This document shows, piece by piece, positions 36,768-47,213 of a stretch of DNA of 64,000 nt. The position numbers were made by a program, and so were the translations under genes. How positions within the stretch are numbered: position 1 is the stretch's first letter; the number at the start of each line of letters is the position of its first letter. The stretch spans positions 62,001 through 126,000 of the forward strand of contig JANDJZ010001748.1 of assembly GCA_027943245.1 (NCBI GenBank), written 5' to 3'. Source of the DNA: Acanthamoeba sp. SK_2022b. Lineage: Eukaryota > Discosea > Longamoebia > Acanthamoebidae. The notes beneath the pieces are model-generated. The model made no database searches, was not told the origin of the DNA, and saw only the letters and a program-made list of their open reading frames with translations.

Positions 36768-37244
36768 ATGATGAAACAGATTACCGCCCATGAACTGACC
36801 GCGATGAGCGAACAGGCCGCCAGCGTGGCCCGCCTGCGCGCGCACCGCACTTTACACGAAGAGTTGAGCGACCCGGTGCAACGCCTGGCGATCGCCATGG
36901 AACCCGGCACCTATATCCGCCCGCACCGTCACCCGCAAACCTGGGAATTGCTGACGCCGCTGCGCGGCCGTTTTGTCGTGTTACAGTTCAACGATGACGG
37001 CGTCGTCACGCAGCGCACCCTGCTCGGCGAAGAAACCAAAGTGCTGGAGATGCCGGCATTTACCTGGCATGCGGTGCTGTCGGTCGATGCCGGCGGCGTG
37101 GTATTCGAAGTGAAGCAGGGCCCGTATCAGGCACTGACCGAAGAGGACTGCATGCAATGGGCGCCGCAGGAAGGCGGCGAAGGCACCGAAGCGGTGATGC
37201 GCTGGTATGCCACCGCGCAGGTCGGCGATCGCTACCCTCACTGA
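36768..37244 (+). CDS. WbuC-family cupin metalloprotein
   Basis: A 158-residue single-domain cupin. The metal ligands can be read as H53, H55 and E60 in RPHRHPQTWELLTPLRG and H101 in FTWHAVLSVDAGG, so the site is complete. The family (WbuC, DUF6016-type) is often found near O-antigen genes, but here it lies alone between corA and uvrD. Its reaction is not known. Two ATG codons follow each other at 36768 and 36771; either may be used. It converges with uvrD, and a perfect hairpin lies between the genes. Confidence 0.8.
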   Translation: MMKQITAHELTAMSEQAASVARLRAHRTLHEELSDPVQRLAIAMEPGTYIRPHRHPQTWELLTPLRGRFVVLQFNDDGVVTQRTLLGEETKVLEMPAFTWHAVLSVDAGGVVFEVKQGPYQALTEEDCMQWAPQEGGEGTEAVMRWYATAQVGDRYPH

Positions 37245-37254
37245 TAATGAACGA

Positions 37255-37276
37255 TTGCAGGGGCGTGCCCCTGCAA
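37255..37276. terminator. Hairpin between wbuC and uvrD
   Basis: TTGCAGGGGC-GT-GCCCCTGCAA is a perfect 10-bp stem lying between the two convergent stops. The flanking T runs are poor, so termination strength is uncertain. Confidence 0.6.
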
Positions 37277-37289
37277 CTCTCCCCTCTCT

Positions 37290-39452
37290 TTATACCGTTT
37301 CCAGGCGAGCGTAGGCCGCCACCAGCCACTTGATGCCCTCGCCCGGGAAAGCGATCTGCAGCCGGCTGTGCTCGCCGCTGCCCTCCAAATTGACGATGGT
37401 GCCTTCGCCAAACTTGGGATGGCGCACGCGCTGGCCCAGCTTGTAGCCAGTATCGTTCTCGCTGATCGGCGTGCCCATGCGGCGGTGATTGACCGGGCGC
37501 GATACGCTGGCGCGCAGGCGCACTTCTTCCACACATTCTTCCGGCAGCTCGCCGATAAAGCGCGACGGCCGGTGGTAAACCTCTTTGCCGTACAGACGGC
37601 GCGTTTCGGCATAGGTCAGCGTCAGCTTCTGCATGGCGCGCGTTACGCCCACATAGGCCAGGCGGCGCTCCTCTTCCAGACGGCCGCCTTCATCCAGCGA
37701 CATCTGGCTCGGGAACATGCCTTCTTCCATGCCGACGATAAACACCAGCGGGAACTCCAGGCCCTTGGCGGAGTGCAGGGTCATCAGCTGCACCGCGTCC
37801 TGGTAGGCGTCGGCCTGGCCTTCGCCCGCCTCCAGGGCCGCATGCGACAGGAACGCCTGCAGCGGCATCAGATCCTGATCTTCTTCCTGATAGCTGAACT
37901 GGCGCGTCGCCGTCACCAGTTCCTCAAGGTTTTCGATGCGCGCCTGCCCCTTTTCGCCTTTCTCCTGCTCATACATGATGAACAGCCCGGAATCGCGGAT
38001 CACCCGGTCGGTCTGCACGTGGAGCGGCATGTCGGCGGTTTCATGCGCCAGCGACTCCACCAGTTCGATAAAGCGCTGCAGCGCCGACGCGGCGCGGCCG
38101 GCCAACACTTTGTCCTGCATCAGCTCGCGCGTCGCCTGCCACAGCGTCAGCTGGCGATCGCGCGCCGCCTGGCGCACCACGTCGAGGGTACGATCGCCGA
38201 TGCCGCGCGTCGGGGTGTTGACCACGCGCTCGAAGGCCGCATCGTCGTTGCGGTTGGAAATGAGGCGCAGGTAAGCCAGCGCATCCTTGATTTCCTGGCG
38301 TTCGAAGAAGCGCTGGCCGCCGTAGATGCGGTACGGCATCGCCGTCTGCAGCAGCGCCTCTTCCAGCACGCGCGACTGGGCGTTGCTGCGGTACAGGATG
38401 GAGCAGTCGTTCAGCGCCCCGCCGTTGTCCTGCCAGGTCTTGATGCGGTTGACCACGAAGCGCGCTTCGTCGAGTTCGTTGAAGGCGCAGTAGATGGAGA
38501 TCGGTTCGCCTTCGCCGCCTTCGGTCCACAGGTTTTTGCCCATGCGCCCGTCGTTGTTGGCGATCAGGGTGTTGGCCGCTTTCAGGATGTTGCTGGTGGA
38601 ACGGTAGTTCTGCTCCAGGCGGATGGTTTCCGCGCCGGGGAAATCTTTCAGGAAGCGCTGGATGTTTTCCACCTGCGCGCCACGCCAGCCGTAGATCGAC
38701 TGGTCATCGTCACCGACGATCATCACGTTGCTGTTGCCGCCCGCCAGCAGACGGATCCAGGCGTACTGGATGCTGTTGGTATCCTGGAATTCGTCCACCA
38801 GCACGTTGGTGAAACGTTCGCGGTAGTGGTTGAGGATATGCGGCTTGTTCAGCCACAGCTCGTGCGCGCGCAGCAGCAGCTCGGCGAAATCCACCAGCCC
38901 GGCGCGATCGCAGGCTTCCTGATAGGCCTGGTAGATGCGCAGCCAGGTGGCCTCTACCGGGTTGTTGTAAGTTTCGACGTGCTGTGGGCGCAGGCCCTCG
39001 TCTTTCTTGCCGTTGATGTACCACATCGCCTGACGCGGCGGCCACTGCTTCTCGTCGACGTTCAGCGCCTTGATGATGCGCTTGAGCAGCCGCAGCTGGT
39101 CGTCGCTGTCGAGGATCTGGAAATCCTGCGGCAGGTTGGCTTCCAGGTGGTGGGCGCGCAACAGACGATGCGCCAGGCCGTGGAAGGTGCCGATCCACAT
39201 GCCACCCTGACTGGTGCCGATCAGATGTTCGATACGGTGGCGCATTTCCGCCGCCGCCTTGTTGGTGAAGGTCACCGCCATGATCGAATACGGCGAACAG
39301 TTCTCCACCGACAGCAGCCAGGCGATGCGATGCACCAGTACCCGGGTCTTGCCGCTGCCCGCCCCGGCCAGAACCAACAGGTTGCTGCGCGGCGCCGCCA
39401 CGGCTTCACGTTGTTTTTCATTCAGGCTGTCGAGCAGATCGGAGACGTCCAT
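37290..39452 (-). CDS. uvrD: UvrD, DNA helicase II
   Basis: The product is 720 residues long, the same as E. coli UvrD. It has Walker A LAGAGSGKTRVL, motif Ia TFTNKAAAEMR, Walker B VDEFQDTN, motif III GDDDQSIYGWRGA, motif IV QNYRST, and motif VI VGVTRAMQKLTLTYA. It unwinds DNA in nucleotide excision and mismatch repair and removes RecA filaments. The C-terminal GYKLGQRVRHPKFGEGTI is the RNA-polymerase-binding Tudor fold. ATG 39452 gives the family start MDVSDLLDSLN; a GTG three codons upstream is possible. A LexA box lies 49 bases upstream. Confidence 0.98.
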   Translation of the reverse strand: MDVSDLLDSLNEKQREAVAAPRSNLLVLAGAGSGKTRVLVHRIAWLLSVENCSPYSIMAVTFTNKAAAEMRHRIEHLIGTSQGGMWIGTFHGLAHRLLRAHHLEANLPQDFQILDSDDQLRLLKRIIKALNVDEKQWPPRQAMWYINGKKDEGLRPQHVETYNNPVEATWLRIYQAYQEACDRAGLVDFAELLLRAHELWLNKPHILNHYRERFTNVLVDEFQDTNSIQYAWIRLLAGGNSNVMIVGDDDQSIYGWRGAQVENIQRFLKDFPGAETIRLEQNYRSTSNILKAANTLIANNDGRMGKNLWTEGGEGEPISIYCAFNELDEARFVVNRIKTWQDNGGALNDCSILYRSNAQSRVLEEALLQTAMPYRIYGGQRFFERQEIKDALAYLRLISNRNDDAAFERVVNTPTRGIGDRTLDVVRQAARDRQLTLWQATRELMQDKVLAGRAASALQRFIELVESLAHETADMPLHVQTDRVIRDSGLFIMYEQEKGEKGQARIENLEELVTATRQFSYQEEDQDLMPLQAFLSHAALEAGEGQADAYQDAVQLMTLHSAKGLEFPLVFIVGMEEGMFPSQMSLDEGGRLEEERRLAYVGVTRAMQKLTLTYAETRRLYGKEVYHRPSRFIGELPEECVEEVRLRASVSRPVNHRRMGTPISENDTGYKLGQRVRHPKFGEGTIVNLEGSGEHSRLQIAFPGEGIKWLVAAYARLETV

Positions 39453-39500
39453 AGGCACCACTAATGGTTAAGGGAAAACCCGCCGCTGACGGGTTTTTCA

Positions 39501-39516
39501 CTGGAAATTTATACAG
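39501..39516. promoter_or_regulatory. LexA (SOS) box of uvrD
   Basis: CTGGAAATTTATACAG has the invariant CTG-N10-CAG and an AT-rich core. It lies just upstream of uvrD, between yigB and uvrD, as in E. coli where uvrD is SOS-inducible. Confidence 0.8.
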
Positions 39517-39530
39517 AGTTCTGGCAGGGA

Positions 39531-40247
39531 TTATAACAATGCTGTCAGCGATGCCAACTGCGAAATCTCAATATGCGGCAGCAGGCGGCTGTCGGCGGCC
39601 CGCATCAGGCAGCGTTGCCGATCGTTGATCCAACAGGCCTGCAGCCCCGCGCGCAGCGCGCCGGCGACGTCGGTAGTCAGATCGTCGCCCACGTGCAGGA
39701 TCTGCTCGGGCGCCACGCCCAGCCGCTCGACGGCCAGGTGGTACATGTCCTGGTACGGTTTGGCGCGGCCGTCCGGCCCGGAGCGCAACACGAACTGGAA
39801 GTAGCCGTCCAGGCCACACTGTGCCGGATCGGCGTTGCCGTTGGTGATCGCCACCAGCGGATAGCGCGCGGCCAGCGCCTTCAGTGTGGCGTGGGTCGCT
39901 TCCGGTACCTCGATGCGGCTGCGCCACAGCGCGAAGTTTTGCATCGCCGCATCGGCCCCGATCGCCGCGTCGGCATCGCGCAGCCCCTGCCGGCTCAGCG
40001 CCAGATGAATAGCGCGCCAGCGCCACTGGGTGACGTCGTGGTAGATCTCCGGATCCTGCTCGCGCAGCTCCTGACGCAGGCGGTGGAAATCCGCCGACTG
40101 GAAGCTGTTCAGACCGGGATGGTAGCTCTGCAGGAAGGCCACCGACTGTTGTTCGGTCTGTCTAATCACCGGGCGATTGTCATACAGCGTGTCGTCCAGA
40201 TCGAAAGTCAGCGCCGCCAGCGGGCGCAGCGGGCGATAAAAATGCAT
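39531..40247 (-). CDS. yigB: YigB, HAD-family FMN/5-amino-6-ribitylaminouracil phosphatase
   Basis: The product is 238 residues long, the same as E. coli YigB. It has the HAD motifs [24 protein letters not shown] in [11 protein letters not shown] and [14 protein letters not shown]. coli YigB dephosphorylates FMN and 5-amino-6-(5-phospho-ribitylamino)uracil, giving it a role in riboflavin synthesis. ATG 40247 gives the family start MHFYRPL and overlaps the xerC stop by one base. The longer open frame upstream runs inside xerC and is not real. Confidence 0.95.
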   Translation of the reverse strand: MHFYRPLRPLAALTFDLDDTLYDNRPVIRQTEQQSVAFLQSYHPGLNSFQSADFHRLRQELREQDPEIYHDVTQWRWRAIHLALSRQGLRDADAAIGADAAMQNFALWRSRIEVPEATHATLKALAARYPLVAITNGNADPAQCGLDGYFQFVLRSGPDGRAKPYQDMYHLAVERLGVAPEQILHVGDDLTTDVAGALRAGLQACWINDRQRCLMRAADSRLLPHIEISQLASLTALL

Positions 40248-41158
40248 CAGGATTTCCCCCGTTTGGCGCGCGGATGCGCGGCATCGTACACGTTCGCCAG
40301 ATGTTGAAAGTCGAGGTGGGTATAAATTTGCGTGGTGGTCAGGTTGGCGTGGCCGAGCAGCTCCTGCACCGCGCGCAGATCGCCGCTGGACTCCAGCATG
40401 TGGGTAGCGAAGGAGTGGCGCAGCTTGTGCGGGTGGATATGGCTGTTGACGCCCTGTTTCACGCCCCATTCGGCGAAGCGCTTTTGCACATTGCGCGTCG
40501 AAATGCGCCGCCCCTGATTGGACAGGAACATCGCGTCATCTTCCGGCCCGAACAGATCGCGCATCGCCAGCCAGTGTTCCAGCCAGGTGACGGCGGTGCG
40601 CCCGATCGGCAATTTGCGCTCTTTGCTGCCTTTCCCCATCACCCACACCTCGCCGGCGGCCATGTCGACATGGCGGCAATCCAGCCCCACCAGCTCGGAG
40701 AGGCGCAGGCCGGCGCCGTACATCACCTCCAGCATGGCGCGATCGCGCACCGCCAGCGGATCGTTGAGATCGATCTCCAGCAGCTGGTTCATTTCATCGA
40801 CGTCGATGTTTTTCGGCAGATGGCGGCCGCTGCGCGGCGTGCGGATGCCTTTGGCGGGGTTGGCGTGCAATACGCCCTGGCTGACCAGCCAGTCGAGGAA
40901 ACTGCGCAACGAAGAGAGCCGCAGCGCCAGGCTGGCGGACTGCAGGCCGGCGCGTTTGCTGCGCGCCGCCAGCATGCGCACCCGGGCGGCGTCCAGCGCC
41001 GTCCAGTCGGTGACGCCAATCTCCTGCGCCAGGCACATCAGCGCCGCCAGCTGGCGCGAATAGCTGAGCTGCGTCAGCGGGCTGAGTTGCCGTTCTACCT
41101 TGAGATAACGCAGAAAAGCGTCCACCGGCTGCTGCAGGCTGGGCGCAATCGGCGTCAT
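40247..41158 (-). CDS. xerC: XerC, tyrosine site-specific recombinase
   Basis: The product is 303 residues long (E. coli 298). An N-terminal SAM-like DNA-binding domain is followed by the catalytic domain with the tyrosine-recombinase residues: Arg in [13 protein letters not shown], Lys in [12 protein letters not shown], HxxR in [14 protein letters not shown], the second His in [15 protein letters not shown], and the nucleophile Tyr in that last block. With XerD it resolves chromosome dimers at dif. It lies in a tight minus-strand operon, overlapping DUF484 by four bases and yigB by one. Confidence 0.97.
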   Translation of the reverse strand: MTPIAPSLQQPVDAFLRYLKVERQLSPLTQLSYSRQLAALMCLAQEIGVTDWTALDAARVRMLAARSKRAGLQSASLALRLSSLRSFLDWLVSQGVLHANPAKGIRTPRSGRHLPKNIDVDEMNQLLEIDLNDPLAVRDRAMLEVMYGAGLRLSELVGLDCRHVDMAAGEVWVMGKGSKERKLPIGRTAVTWLEHWLAMRDLFGPEDDAMFLSNQGRRISTRNVQKRFAEWGVKQGVNSHIHPHKLRHSFATHMLESSGDLRAVQELLGHANLTTTQIYTHLDFQHLANVYDAAHPRAKRGKS

Positions 41159-41868
41159 GCGCGTTCGACCCAGCGTTCCAGCAGTTCCGGCAGCATGCGC
41201 GCCAGTTGATTGAGCATCACCGTGCCCATGCCCTGCTGATAGTGTTGCGTATCGCGGCTGCTGAAGATCACCATGCCCAGTTCGCCGTCGTCGCCCAGCA
41301 TCGACAGCGCCACCGAGCCAATCTGGCCAATCTGTTTGGCCTGCGGCAGCAGCAGCAGCAGTTCGGGGCCGTTCAGGCCGCCGAGGTAGTGTTGTTCGCT
41401 GCCCAGCCGCTGAATGCGGAACGGCTCGAACGCCGAACGCGTCAGCGCCAGGTGGGTAAAGTCGGAAGGCGCGCCGATCTTCCAGCGTTCGGCGAACAGG
41501 CGCACCGTGGCACCGGCCAAACCGAAGCCGCGCGCCCAGCGCTGCAGCCGGTTGAGCATGTCCTGCAGGCTATCGGCGGTGGCCAAATCGGCCTGCAGGT
41601 GCAGCAACCGGGCGAACAGCGCTTCGTTGGCGCTGGCCTGTTCCATCAACAGCGTGATCTCTTCTTCCAGCCGTTCGATGTGATTGCGCTGGCGGGCCAG
41701 ATGCCATTCCACCAGCGAAACGGTGCCGCGCACCGGGTGCGGCACGCGCATCTGCTCAACCTGGCGTGCGTTGCGAATAAAGAAATCCGGGTTCTGCAGC
41801 AGATACTGCATTACGGTGTCGTCATCCAGCGCCAGGCCGGCGACGCTCTGTTCTTCTACGCTCTTCAT
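41155..41868 (-). CDS. DUF484 (YigA-type) GAF-like protein
   Basis: A 237-residue protein that corresponds to the DUF484 gene between dapF and xerC in many Gammaproteobacteria (yigA in E. coli). The N-terminal part has [20 protein letters not shown] and a coiled region ([20 protein letters not shown]). The C-terminal half looks like a GAF fold, ending [13 protein letters not shown]. No function is established. It overlaps dapF and xerC by four bases each, so the whole dapF-xerC-yigB run is probably translated together. Confidence 0.9.
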   Translation of the reverse strand: MKSVEEQSVAGLALDDDTVMQYLLQNPDFFIRNARQVEQMRVPHPVRGTVSLVEWHLARQRNHIERLEEEITLLMEQASANEALFARLLHLQADLATADSLQDMLNRLQRWARGFGLAGATVRLFAERWKIGAPSDFTHLALTRSAFEPFRIQRLGSEQHYLGGLNGPELLLLLPQAKQIGQIGSVALSMLGDDGELGMVIFSSRDTQHYQQGMGTVMLNQLARMLPELLERWVERA

Positions 41869-42689
41869 AGATGAATAAATCCGTCATAGACATGGGTTGC
41901 CGGGCCGGTCATAAACAGCGGGTTGCCCGGCCCTTTCCAGCGAATATGCAGGCTGCCGCCCGGCAGTTCTACATGCACCTCTTCTGACAGCAATTCCTGT
42001 TGGATCCCCACCGCCACCGCCGCACAGGCGCCGCTGCCGCAGGCCTGCGTTTCGCCGGCGCCGCGCTCGTAAACGCGCAGCTTGATGTGATCGCGGCTGA
42101 CCACCTGCATAAAGCCGATGTTGGCCCGTTCCGGGAAGCGCTCATGCCCTTCCAGCACCGGCCCGAGCAGCTCCACCTTGGCGGTTTTTACATCATCCAC
42201 CTGCAAAACACAATGCGGGTTGCCCATCGACACCACGCCGCACAGCACGGTCTGTTCCGCCGCGCGCATGATGTAGGTCTTTTCGGCCTTGGCGGCGCGG
42301 AACGGCACCGCCTGCGGATCGAAGTTCGGCTCACCCATGTTGACGCACACCAGATCGTCGTCGGTGACGCTGAGCACCATGCGCCCGGTTTGGGTGCTGA
42401 CGCGGATATCGCGCTTGTTGGTCAGCCCTTTCAGCCGCACAAAGCGCGCGAAGCAGCGTGCGCCGTTGCCGCACTGCGCCACTTCGCTGCCGTCGGCGTT
42501 GAAAATTCGGTAGTGAAAATCCAGCTCGGGATCGTAAGGCGGTTCTACCACCAGCATCTGGTCAAAGCCGACGCCCAGGTGCCGATCGGCCAGCCGGCGG
42601 ATCAGCTCAGGTGAAAAATAGACATTCTGTGTAACGGCATCGACCACCATAAAGTCGTTGCCCAGACCGTGCATTTTGGAGAACTGCAT
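41865..42689 (-). CDS. dapF: DapF, diaminopimelate epimerase
   Basis: The product is 274 residues long, the same as E. coli DapF. It interconverts LL- and meso-diaminopimelate for lysine and peptidoglycan synthesis without a cofactor. The two catalytic cysteines are in [15 protein letters not shown] (first Cys before GNGAR) and [16 protein letters not shown]. The start [17 protein letters not shown] is the family signature. It is the first large gene after lptM in a minus-strand operon and overlaps the following DUF484 gene by four bases. Confidence 0.98.
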   Translation of the reverse strand: MQFSKMHGLGNDFMVVDAVTQNVYFSPELIRRLADRHLGVGFDQMLVVEPPYDPELDFHYRIFNADGSEVAQCGNGARCFARFVRLKGLTNKRDIRVSTQTGRMVLSVTDDDLVCVNMGEPNFDPQAVPFRAAKAEKTYIMRAAEQTVLCGVVSMGNPHCVLQVDDVKTAKVELLGPVLEGHERFPERANIGFMQVVSRDHIKLRVYERGAGETQACGSGACAAVAVGIQQELLSEEVHVELPGGSLHIRWKGPGNPLFMTGPATHVYDGFIHL

Positions 42690-42760
42690 ATCATACTCCG
42701 CTATCTGGACGCGCTATCCGTCTTGATTTTGCGGCGGCGCTCGCCACCGCAAACAGGGTG

Positions 42761-42973
42761 TTACTGGTCGACCATCGACGGTTTTTGCTGAGAGCCAGAC
42801 TGCTCCTGCTGGTTCTTTTGCACCTGATCGCCCGTTTGCACCGGCGGCTTGGCCGGTTTTTGGCCGGCGGAATCGGCAGGTGGGAAGTAAAGCGGGCCCT
42901 TCAGACCACAGCCGGCGAGGCCGGTAAGCAGAACTGCCATCAGCGCATAGCGTAGTTGTTTTTTCATTTGCAT
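42761..42973 (-). CDS. lptM: LptM (YifL), outer-membrane LPS-assembly lipoprotein
   Basis: A 70-residue lipoprotein. The signal ends LLTGLAGC, with lipidation at C22, directly followed by GLKGPLYFPPAD, the conserved LptM/YifL motif. E. coli LptM binds the LptDE translocon and helps its disulfide maturation. The tail is Gln/Pro-rich and disordered. The start could be ATG 42973 (six bases after AGG) or ATG 42967. It is upstream of dapF, as in E. coli, and divergent from cyaY. Confidence 0.93.
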   Translation of the reverse strand: MQMKKQLRYALMAVLLTGLAGCGLKGPLYFPPADSAGQKPAKPPVQTGDQVQKNQQEQSGSQQKPSMVDQ

Positions 42974-43045
42974 TAATGCCTGTAATTCATGCGTCCAAGG
43001 TCTCTATAATCGCAGGTGGATCATGAAAAGCAATAGGAATTGAAT

Positions 43046-43366
43046 ATGAACGACAGCGAGTTTCATCAGTTGGCCGACCAGCTGATGCTGAATATTGAAG
43101 AGACACTGGACGATTTTGACGGCGATGCGGACATCGATTACGAAACCAATGGCGGCGTGATGACGCTGAGCTTCGAAAACGGCACCAAAATCGTCATCAA
43201 CCGCCAAGAGCCACTGCACCAGGTGTGGCTCGCCACCAAGGCCGGCGGTTACCACTTCAACTACCGCGACGGCGTCTGGCTATGCGATCGCAGCGGGCAG
43301 CCGTTTTATCAGCTGCTCAGCGAAGCGGCCAGCGCACAGGCCGGTGAGGAACTGCAGTTTTCCTGA
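43046..43366 (+). CDS. cyaY: CyaY, frataxin-like iron-sulfur assembly protein
   Basis: The product is 106 residues long, the same as E. coli CyaY. It has the acidic helix [16 protein letters not shown], then [34 protein letters not shown], the frataxin beta-sheet with its invariant Trp. It binds iron and modulates IscS activity in Fe-S cluster assembly. The ATG at 43046 follows AGGA and matches the family; a TTG two codons upstream is in frame. It reads divergently from lptM and converges with cyaA, with a hairpin between. Confidence 0.96.
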   Translation: MNDSEFHQLADQLMLNIEETLDDFDGDADIDYETNGGVMTLSFENGTKIVINRQEPLHQVWLATKAGGYHFNYRDGVWLCDRSGQPFYQLLSEAASAQAGEELQFS

Positions 43367-43375
43367 GGCGATGCA

Positions 43376-43394
43376 GGGCTCGGCAACCGAGCCC
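43376..43394. terminator. Hairpin between cyaY and cyaA
   Basis: GGGCTCGG-CAA-CCGAGCCC lies between the convergent stops of cyaY and cyaA. It has a short TT after it on the plus strand and is probably a terminator for one or both genes. Confidence 0.65.
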
Positions 43395-43402
43395 TTGCGG
43401 CG

Positions 43403-45955
43403 TCAATGCAGCTGGAACTGCTGTTTGAGCGGCTGTGCGGCGCCATCGGCCACCGTCACGCACAGGCTGGACAGCACGTTGCTGCGGAACGGGATCACCT
43501 GCGTGCGCCCGTCGAGCTGCACGATCTGATAGAACTGCGGCAGGTTGAAGTTGATGAAGCTGGAGCCGTAGGTGAAGCGATCGTGCGATGAGGAGTAGAA
43601 GCGGCTGACGTCGCGCACCAGCTCCTCTTTACTGCCCTCGCAGTGGTGATACACCTCCACCCGATTCGACTCGTCCAGAATATAGATGTTGAAGCCCTTG
43701 TCGTCCGAGGTGTCTTCGAAGAAGAACTGGATGATCCCCTCGCTGGCGAAGCCATCTACCACCGGCGGCAGATGCACCTGATCGGTTTCCACCTTGATAG
43801 ACAGGCCGTGCAGCTTGTTGTTGGAGATGGCGCCGTAAAACTCCACCGCGTTCTCCAGCTTTTGCACCGACACGCTCAGGCGTTCGAAGAACAGCCCCCA
43901 GGTCTGCCCGGCGACGCGTACCGCCTTGAAGCGGCCGGGCTCCAGGCGGGTGCTGGACAGGCGCAGCTCAATGCACTCCGATACCAACTGCTGGATGCGG
44001 GTGCGGATCAGGCCGCGCAGGTGCTGGCTGTAGCAGAACACTTCCACCGACTCCGGCGGCGCGGCGTCCTGGTGCATTTTGCCGAGAATGGTTTTCAGCG
44101 CTTCCAGCACCGACTGTTCGCCGCTGAAATGCAGGGTGCGCACTTCGTTCCAGGAGTTGCGGTACAGCAGATCGATGCTGCCGACCAGGCACTGCTGCTG
44201 CTGGCCGAAGCTGAACACGTCCAGCTTGCGGAAATCGAAGTGCACCACCTGGTTGCGGAAGGCGGCGGTCGGATCGTTTTCCAGATTGACGATGATCGCC
44301 AGATGGCGAATTTCGCACGGGCTGTACAGCGCTTTCGGCGTCGGCGCCGGCAGGCGCAGCGGGAAGTGATGAGAAACGTCGGCCACCAGTTCCTGCAGCT
44401 TGGCGGTGTCGCACAGGTTGCCGCTCTTGATGTGCAGGCGGGTCTGCGGAGTCAGCAGGCCGTTGAAATAGGCCCAGGCCACCAGCTTGTTCAGGTAGCG
44501 GTTATATTCCAGCGGCTGATGGCTGACGATCGAATCCATGGCCGGCGCCTGATTATACAGGTACCAGCCGGTGCGGTTGGCGCGGCCAACCGGCACGTGA
44601 ATAAAGGTTAAATCGTTTTCCGACAGGTCCGGCGAAATCTGCGGGTTCACCAGCGTCACCTTGCCGGGCAGCGCCTCGAACGCCGCGTACAGTTTGCGGG
44701 TCAGCACGCCGATATCCTGCGGGCTGGCGCTGACGCTGAGGTTGTTGCGGCGGGCGAAACGGATCAGGTTGCGGTAGCTCTGCATCATCGCGTCGAGCAA
44801 CTCGTTATGCGCTTCACGCACCCGTTCGATTTTCCAGTTGGCGCGGTTGTCCAGCATCGCCAGACGCTCTTCGCTCCAGCCCCACTCGCTGACCAGCTGG
44901 CTGAGGATCTCGCGCCGCCAGCCGACGCAGGCCTTGGCCAGCGACAGTTTTTCACACACTTTCAGGTAGAAACAGCGGCGGGCCAGATCGAGGCGGGTGG
45001 TGTCGTTGATGTCGGTCAGGTAGCGGGTCACGCGCTCGAGCATCATGCAATAGGCATCGAGCCCGAAGCTGACGATCTCCCCCTGATGCAGGCGGTGTTT
45101 GATGTCCGTCGCCAGCAGCTGGGTATTGGGGTATTCCCAGGAATAGGCTTCCAGCAGCAGGGTCTTCAGCACCGCCTTGTAAGGCGAATCGATGCTCTTG
45201 TACAGCTGCCACAGGCTGGCGCCGAAATACTCTTCCGCCGACAGCGAACTCAGGCCGCCGAGATCCAGCCACTCGTTCGGCGTCAGCGCGCCCTGCGCGT
45301 ACAGCGACAGCACGTATTCATCGTAGTGCGCTTCTTCTTCGCCCGGCACCATGTTCCACAGGATGCGTTTGCCGGCCAGGCGCACCGCGGTGCGGTAGAA
45401 TTCGTCGAGCAACAGGATATGCTGCGTCGAGCCGCAGTCTTCGCCGCCCAGGCTGCCGCTTTCATTATGGCGGAAGCGGTTTTCGTCGATCAGGAAGAAG
45501 CTGACTTCCACCCCCATCGAGGCGGCCCACTTCTCAAGCAGGCTGCATTTTTGCTGCAGGCGGGTGCGTTCTTCGTTGTCCAGCCAGGACTGGTGGCAGA
45601 CCCAGATGTCGAGATCCGAGCTGCAGCTTTGGCCGATAGACGAGGTGCTGCCCATCGAGTAGACGCCGGTGATCGGCAGCTCGCCGCTGGCCGGTTTGTC
45701 AAACGGGCTGCCCCATTTGTCTTCTAAATCGTTCAGGTAATCTTGTTGAGTTTCATCAGGCGTGTAGAGGCAAATGCCATGGGGAACGTTACCGTTCAGG
45801 TAACCCGGCATCAGCGGGTGGTGGTGGTGCAGTAAGGTGGGCAGCAGACTGTATACCCGTTGAAACGCGGGCTTCATAGCCGCCAGGGCGCGATCGACGC
45901 GTAGCTGATTGATCGCATCCAGTCTCTGCTTCAATGTCTCGATGTAGAGGTACAA
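43403..45955 (-). CDS. cyaA: CyaA, class I adenylate cyclase
   Basis: An 850-residue enzyme (E. coli 848) that makes cAMP from ATP. The N-terminal catalytic domain carries [19 protein letters not shown], the class I GS...DxD nucleotidyltransferase motif. The C-terminal half is regulatory and responds to the glucose PTS. It starts with TTG at 45955, the same poor start codon as in E. coli, where it limits expression. A CRP site lies about 100 bases upstream, in keeping with feedback by cAMP-CRP. It is divergent from hemC. This is a metabolic enzyme, not the exported cyclase toxin of the same symbol. Confidence 0.98.
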   Translation of the reverse strand: MYLYIETLKQRLDAINQLRVDRALAAMKPAFQRVYSLLPTLLHHHHPLMPGYLNGNVPHGICLYTPDETQQDYLNDLEDKWGSPFDKPASGELPITGVYSMGSTSSIGQSCSSDLDIWVCHQSWLDNEERTRLQQKCSLLEKWAASMGVEVSFFLIDENRFRHNESGSLGGEDCGSTQHILLLDEFYRTAVRLAGKRILWNMVPGEEEAHYDEYVLSLYAQGALTPNEWLDLGGLSSLSAEEYFGASLWQLYKSIDSPYKAVLKTLLLEAYSWEYPNTQLLATDIKHRLHQGEIVSFGLDAYCMMLERVTRYLTDINDTTRLDLARRCFYLKVCEKLSLAKACVGWRREILSQLVSEWGWSEERLAMLDNRANWKIERVREAHNELLDAMMQSYRNLIRFARRNNLSVSASPQDIGVLTRKLYAAFEALPGKVTLVNPQISPDLSENDLTFIHVPVGRANRTGWYLYNQAPAMDSIVSHQPLEYNRYLNKLVAWAYFNGLLTPQTRLHIKSGNLCDTAKLQELVADVSHHFPLRLPAPTPKALYSPCEIRHLAIIVNLENDPTAAFRNQVVHFDFRKLDVFSFGQQQQCLVGSIDLLYRNSWNEVRTLHFSGEQSVLEALKTILGKMHQDAAPPESVEVFCYSQHLRGLIRTRIQQLVSECIELRLSSTRLEPGRFKAVRVAGQTWGLFFERLSVSVQKLENAVEFYGAISNNKLHGLSIKVETDQVHLPPVVDGFASEGIIQFFFEDTSDDKGFNIYILDESNRVEVYHHCEGSKEELVRDVSRFYSSSHDRFTYGSSFINFNLPQFYQIVQLDGRTQVIPFRSNVLSSLCVTVADGAAQPLKQQFQLH

Positions 45956-46271
45956 GACGTCTCGCCTGATTATCCCGGTGTTTAGAAAAAAACCCGTATT
46001 CCATAAGCGCCGTTAGTGTAAGAAGAATATTTGGCGACTTATTGCTGGAAACGTGATCAATTTAACACCTTGCTGATTGACCGTAAAGGAGGTAACGCTT
46101 CACAATTATTGTAGCGCTTCCCTAAACGATTTACCCGCAGTGTTAACTGCCCCAAAGCACATCACACGTCCCTTTGATTCCGTTGTCCTTTTTCCGCCTC
46201 CGGCTTCTTGCACTGACAGTATTGGCTCTCAGTGGTAGGATGGATGGCGAAATATAAAAACGGTAACAAGC
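45956..46271. other. cyaA/hemC divergent promoter region
   Basis: About 316 AT-rich bases with the CRP site at 46052-46069. A near-perfect Shine-Dalgarno-like AAAGGAGGTAA at 46083-46093 lies on the plus strand but is not followed by a useful start codon. No gene was seen. Confidence 0.6.
46052..46069. promoter_or_regulatory. CRP-binding site of cyaA
   Basis: On the minus strand GGTGTTAAATTGATCACG matches the E. coli cyaA P2 CRP site closely. Bound CRP-cAMP would repress cyaA. Confidence 0.8.
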
Positions 46272-47213
46272 ATGTTAGACAAAATTATTCGAATTGCCAC
46301 CCGACAAAGCCCGCTTGCACTTTGGCAAGCACATTATGTGCAGCAACGTCTGATGGCCTGCCATCCCGGCCTGCAGGTCGAGTTGGTGCCGATGGTCACG
46401 CGCGGCGACGTTATTCTGGATACGCCGCTGGCGAAAGTCGGCGGTAAAGGCCTGTTTGTTAAAGAACTCGAGCTGGCGCTGCTGGAAGGTCGCGCCGACA
46501 TCGCCGTGCACTCGATGAAAGACGTGCCGGTCGATTTCCCTGCCGGCCTGGGCTTGACCACCATTTGCGAACGCGAAGATCCGCGCGACGCTTTTGTTTC
46601 TAACCGTTTCGCCTCGCTCGATCAGCTGCCGCAGGGCAGCGTGGTCGGCACTTCCAGCCTGCGCCGCCAGTGCCAACTGCGTGAACGTCGCCCGGATCTG
46701 ATCGTGCGCGACCTGCGCGGCAACGTCGGCACTCGCCTGGCCAAGCTGGACAACGGCGATTACGACGCGATTATTCTGGCGGTGGCCGGCCTGAAACGCC
46801 TGGGGCTGGAGCAACGCATCCGCAGCCCGCTGAGCGCCGAAGAGTGCCTGCCGGCGGTCGGCCAGGGTGCGGTCGGCATTGAATGCCGCCTCGACGACAG
46901 CGTCACCCGCGCGCTGCTGGTGCCGCTAAACCATGCGGCCACCGAAACCCGCGTACGCGCCGAACGGGCGATGAACACCCGTCTGGAAGGCGGCTGCCAG
47001 GTGCCGATCGGCAGCTATGCCGAACTGGATGGCGACAGCCTGTGGCTGCGTGCCCTGGTCGGTGCGCCGGACGGCAGCCAGATGGTGCGCGGCGAACGCC
47101 GCGGCCCGGCCGCCGAGGCCGAACGGATGGGCGTTGAGCTGGCGGAAGAGCTGCTGGCGCGCGGCGCACGCGAGATCCTGCGCGAAGTTTACCAGGGAAA
47201 TCCGCCGGCATGA
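46272..47213 (+). CDS. hemC: HemC, porphobilinogen deaminase
   Basis: The product is 313 residues long, the same as E. coli HemC. It joins four porphobilinogens into hydroxymethylbilane. Conserved stretches are [28 protein letters not shown] (with the catalytic Asp region), SLRRQCQL and [14 protein letters not shown], whose Cys carries the dipyrromethane cofactor. It leads the hemCDXY operon, divergent from cyaA, and overlaps hemD by four bases. Confidence 0.98.
   Translation: MLDKIIRIATRQSPLALWQAHYVQQRLMACHPGLQVELVPMVTRGDVILDTPLAKVGGKGLFVKELELALLEGRADIAVHSMKDVPVDFPAGLGLTTICEREDPRDAFVSNRFASLDQLPQGSVVGTSSLRRQCQLRERRPDLIVRDLRGNVGTRLAKLDNGDYDAIILAVAGLKRLGLEQRIRSPLSAEECLPAVGQGAVGIECRLDDSVTRALLVPLNHAATETRVRAERAMNTRLEGGCQVPIGSYAELDGDSLWLRALVGAPDGSQMVRGERRGPAAEAERMGVELAEELLARGAREILREVYQGNPPA

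Noticed and set aside
37368..39464. 698-codon plus-strand frame opposite uvrD
   Set aside because: It mirrors uvrD across its full length. The composition is that of an antisense frame and there is no independent start signal.
46083..46093. Near-perfect Shine-Dalgarno AAAGGAGGTAA in the cyaA-hemC gap
   Set aside because: No ATG, GTG or useful TTG follows at a proper distance; the first TTG is followed at once by a stop codon.
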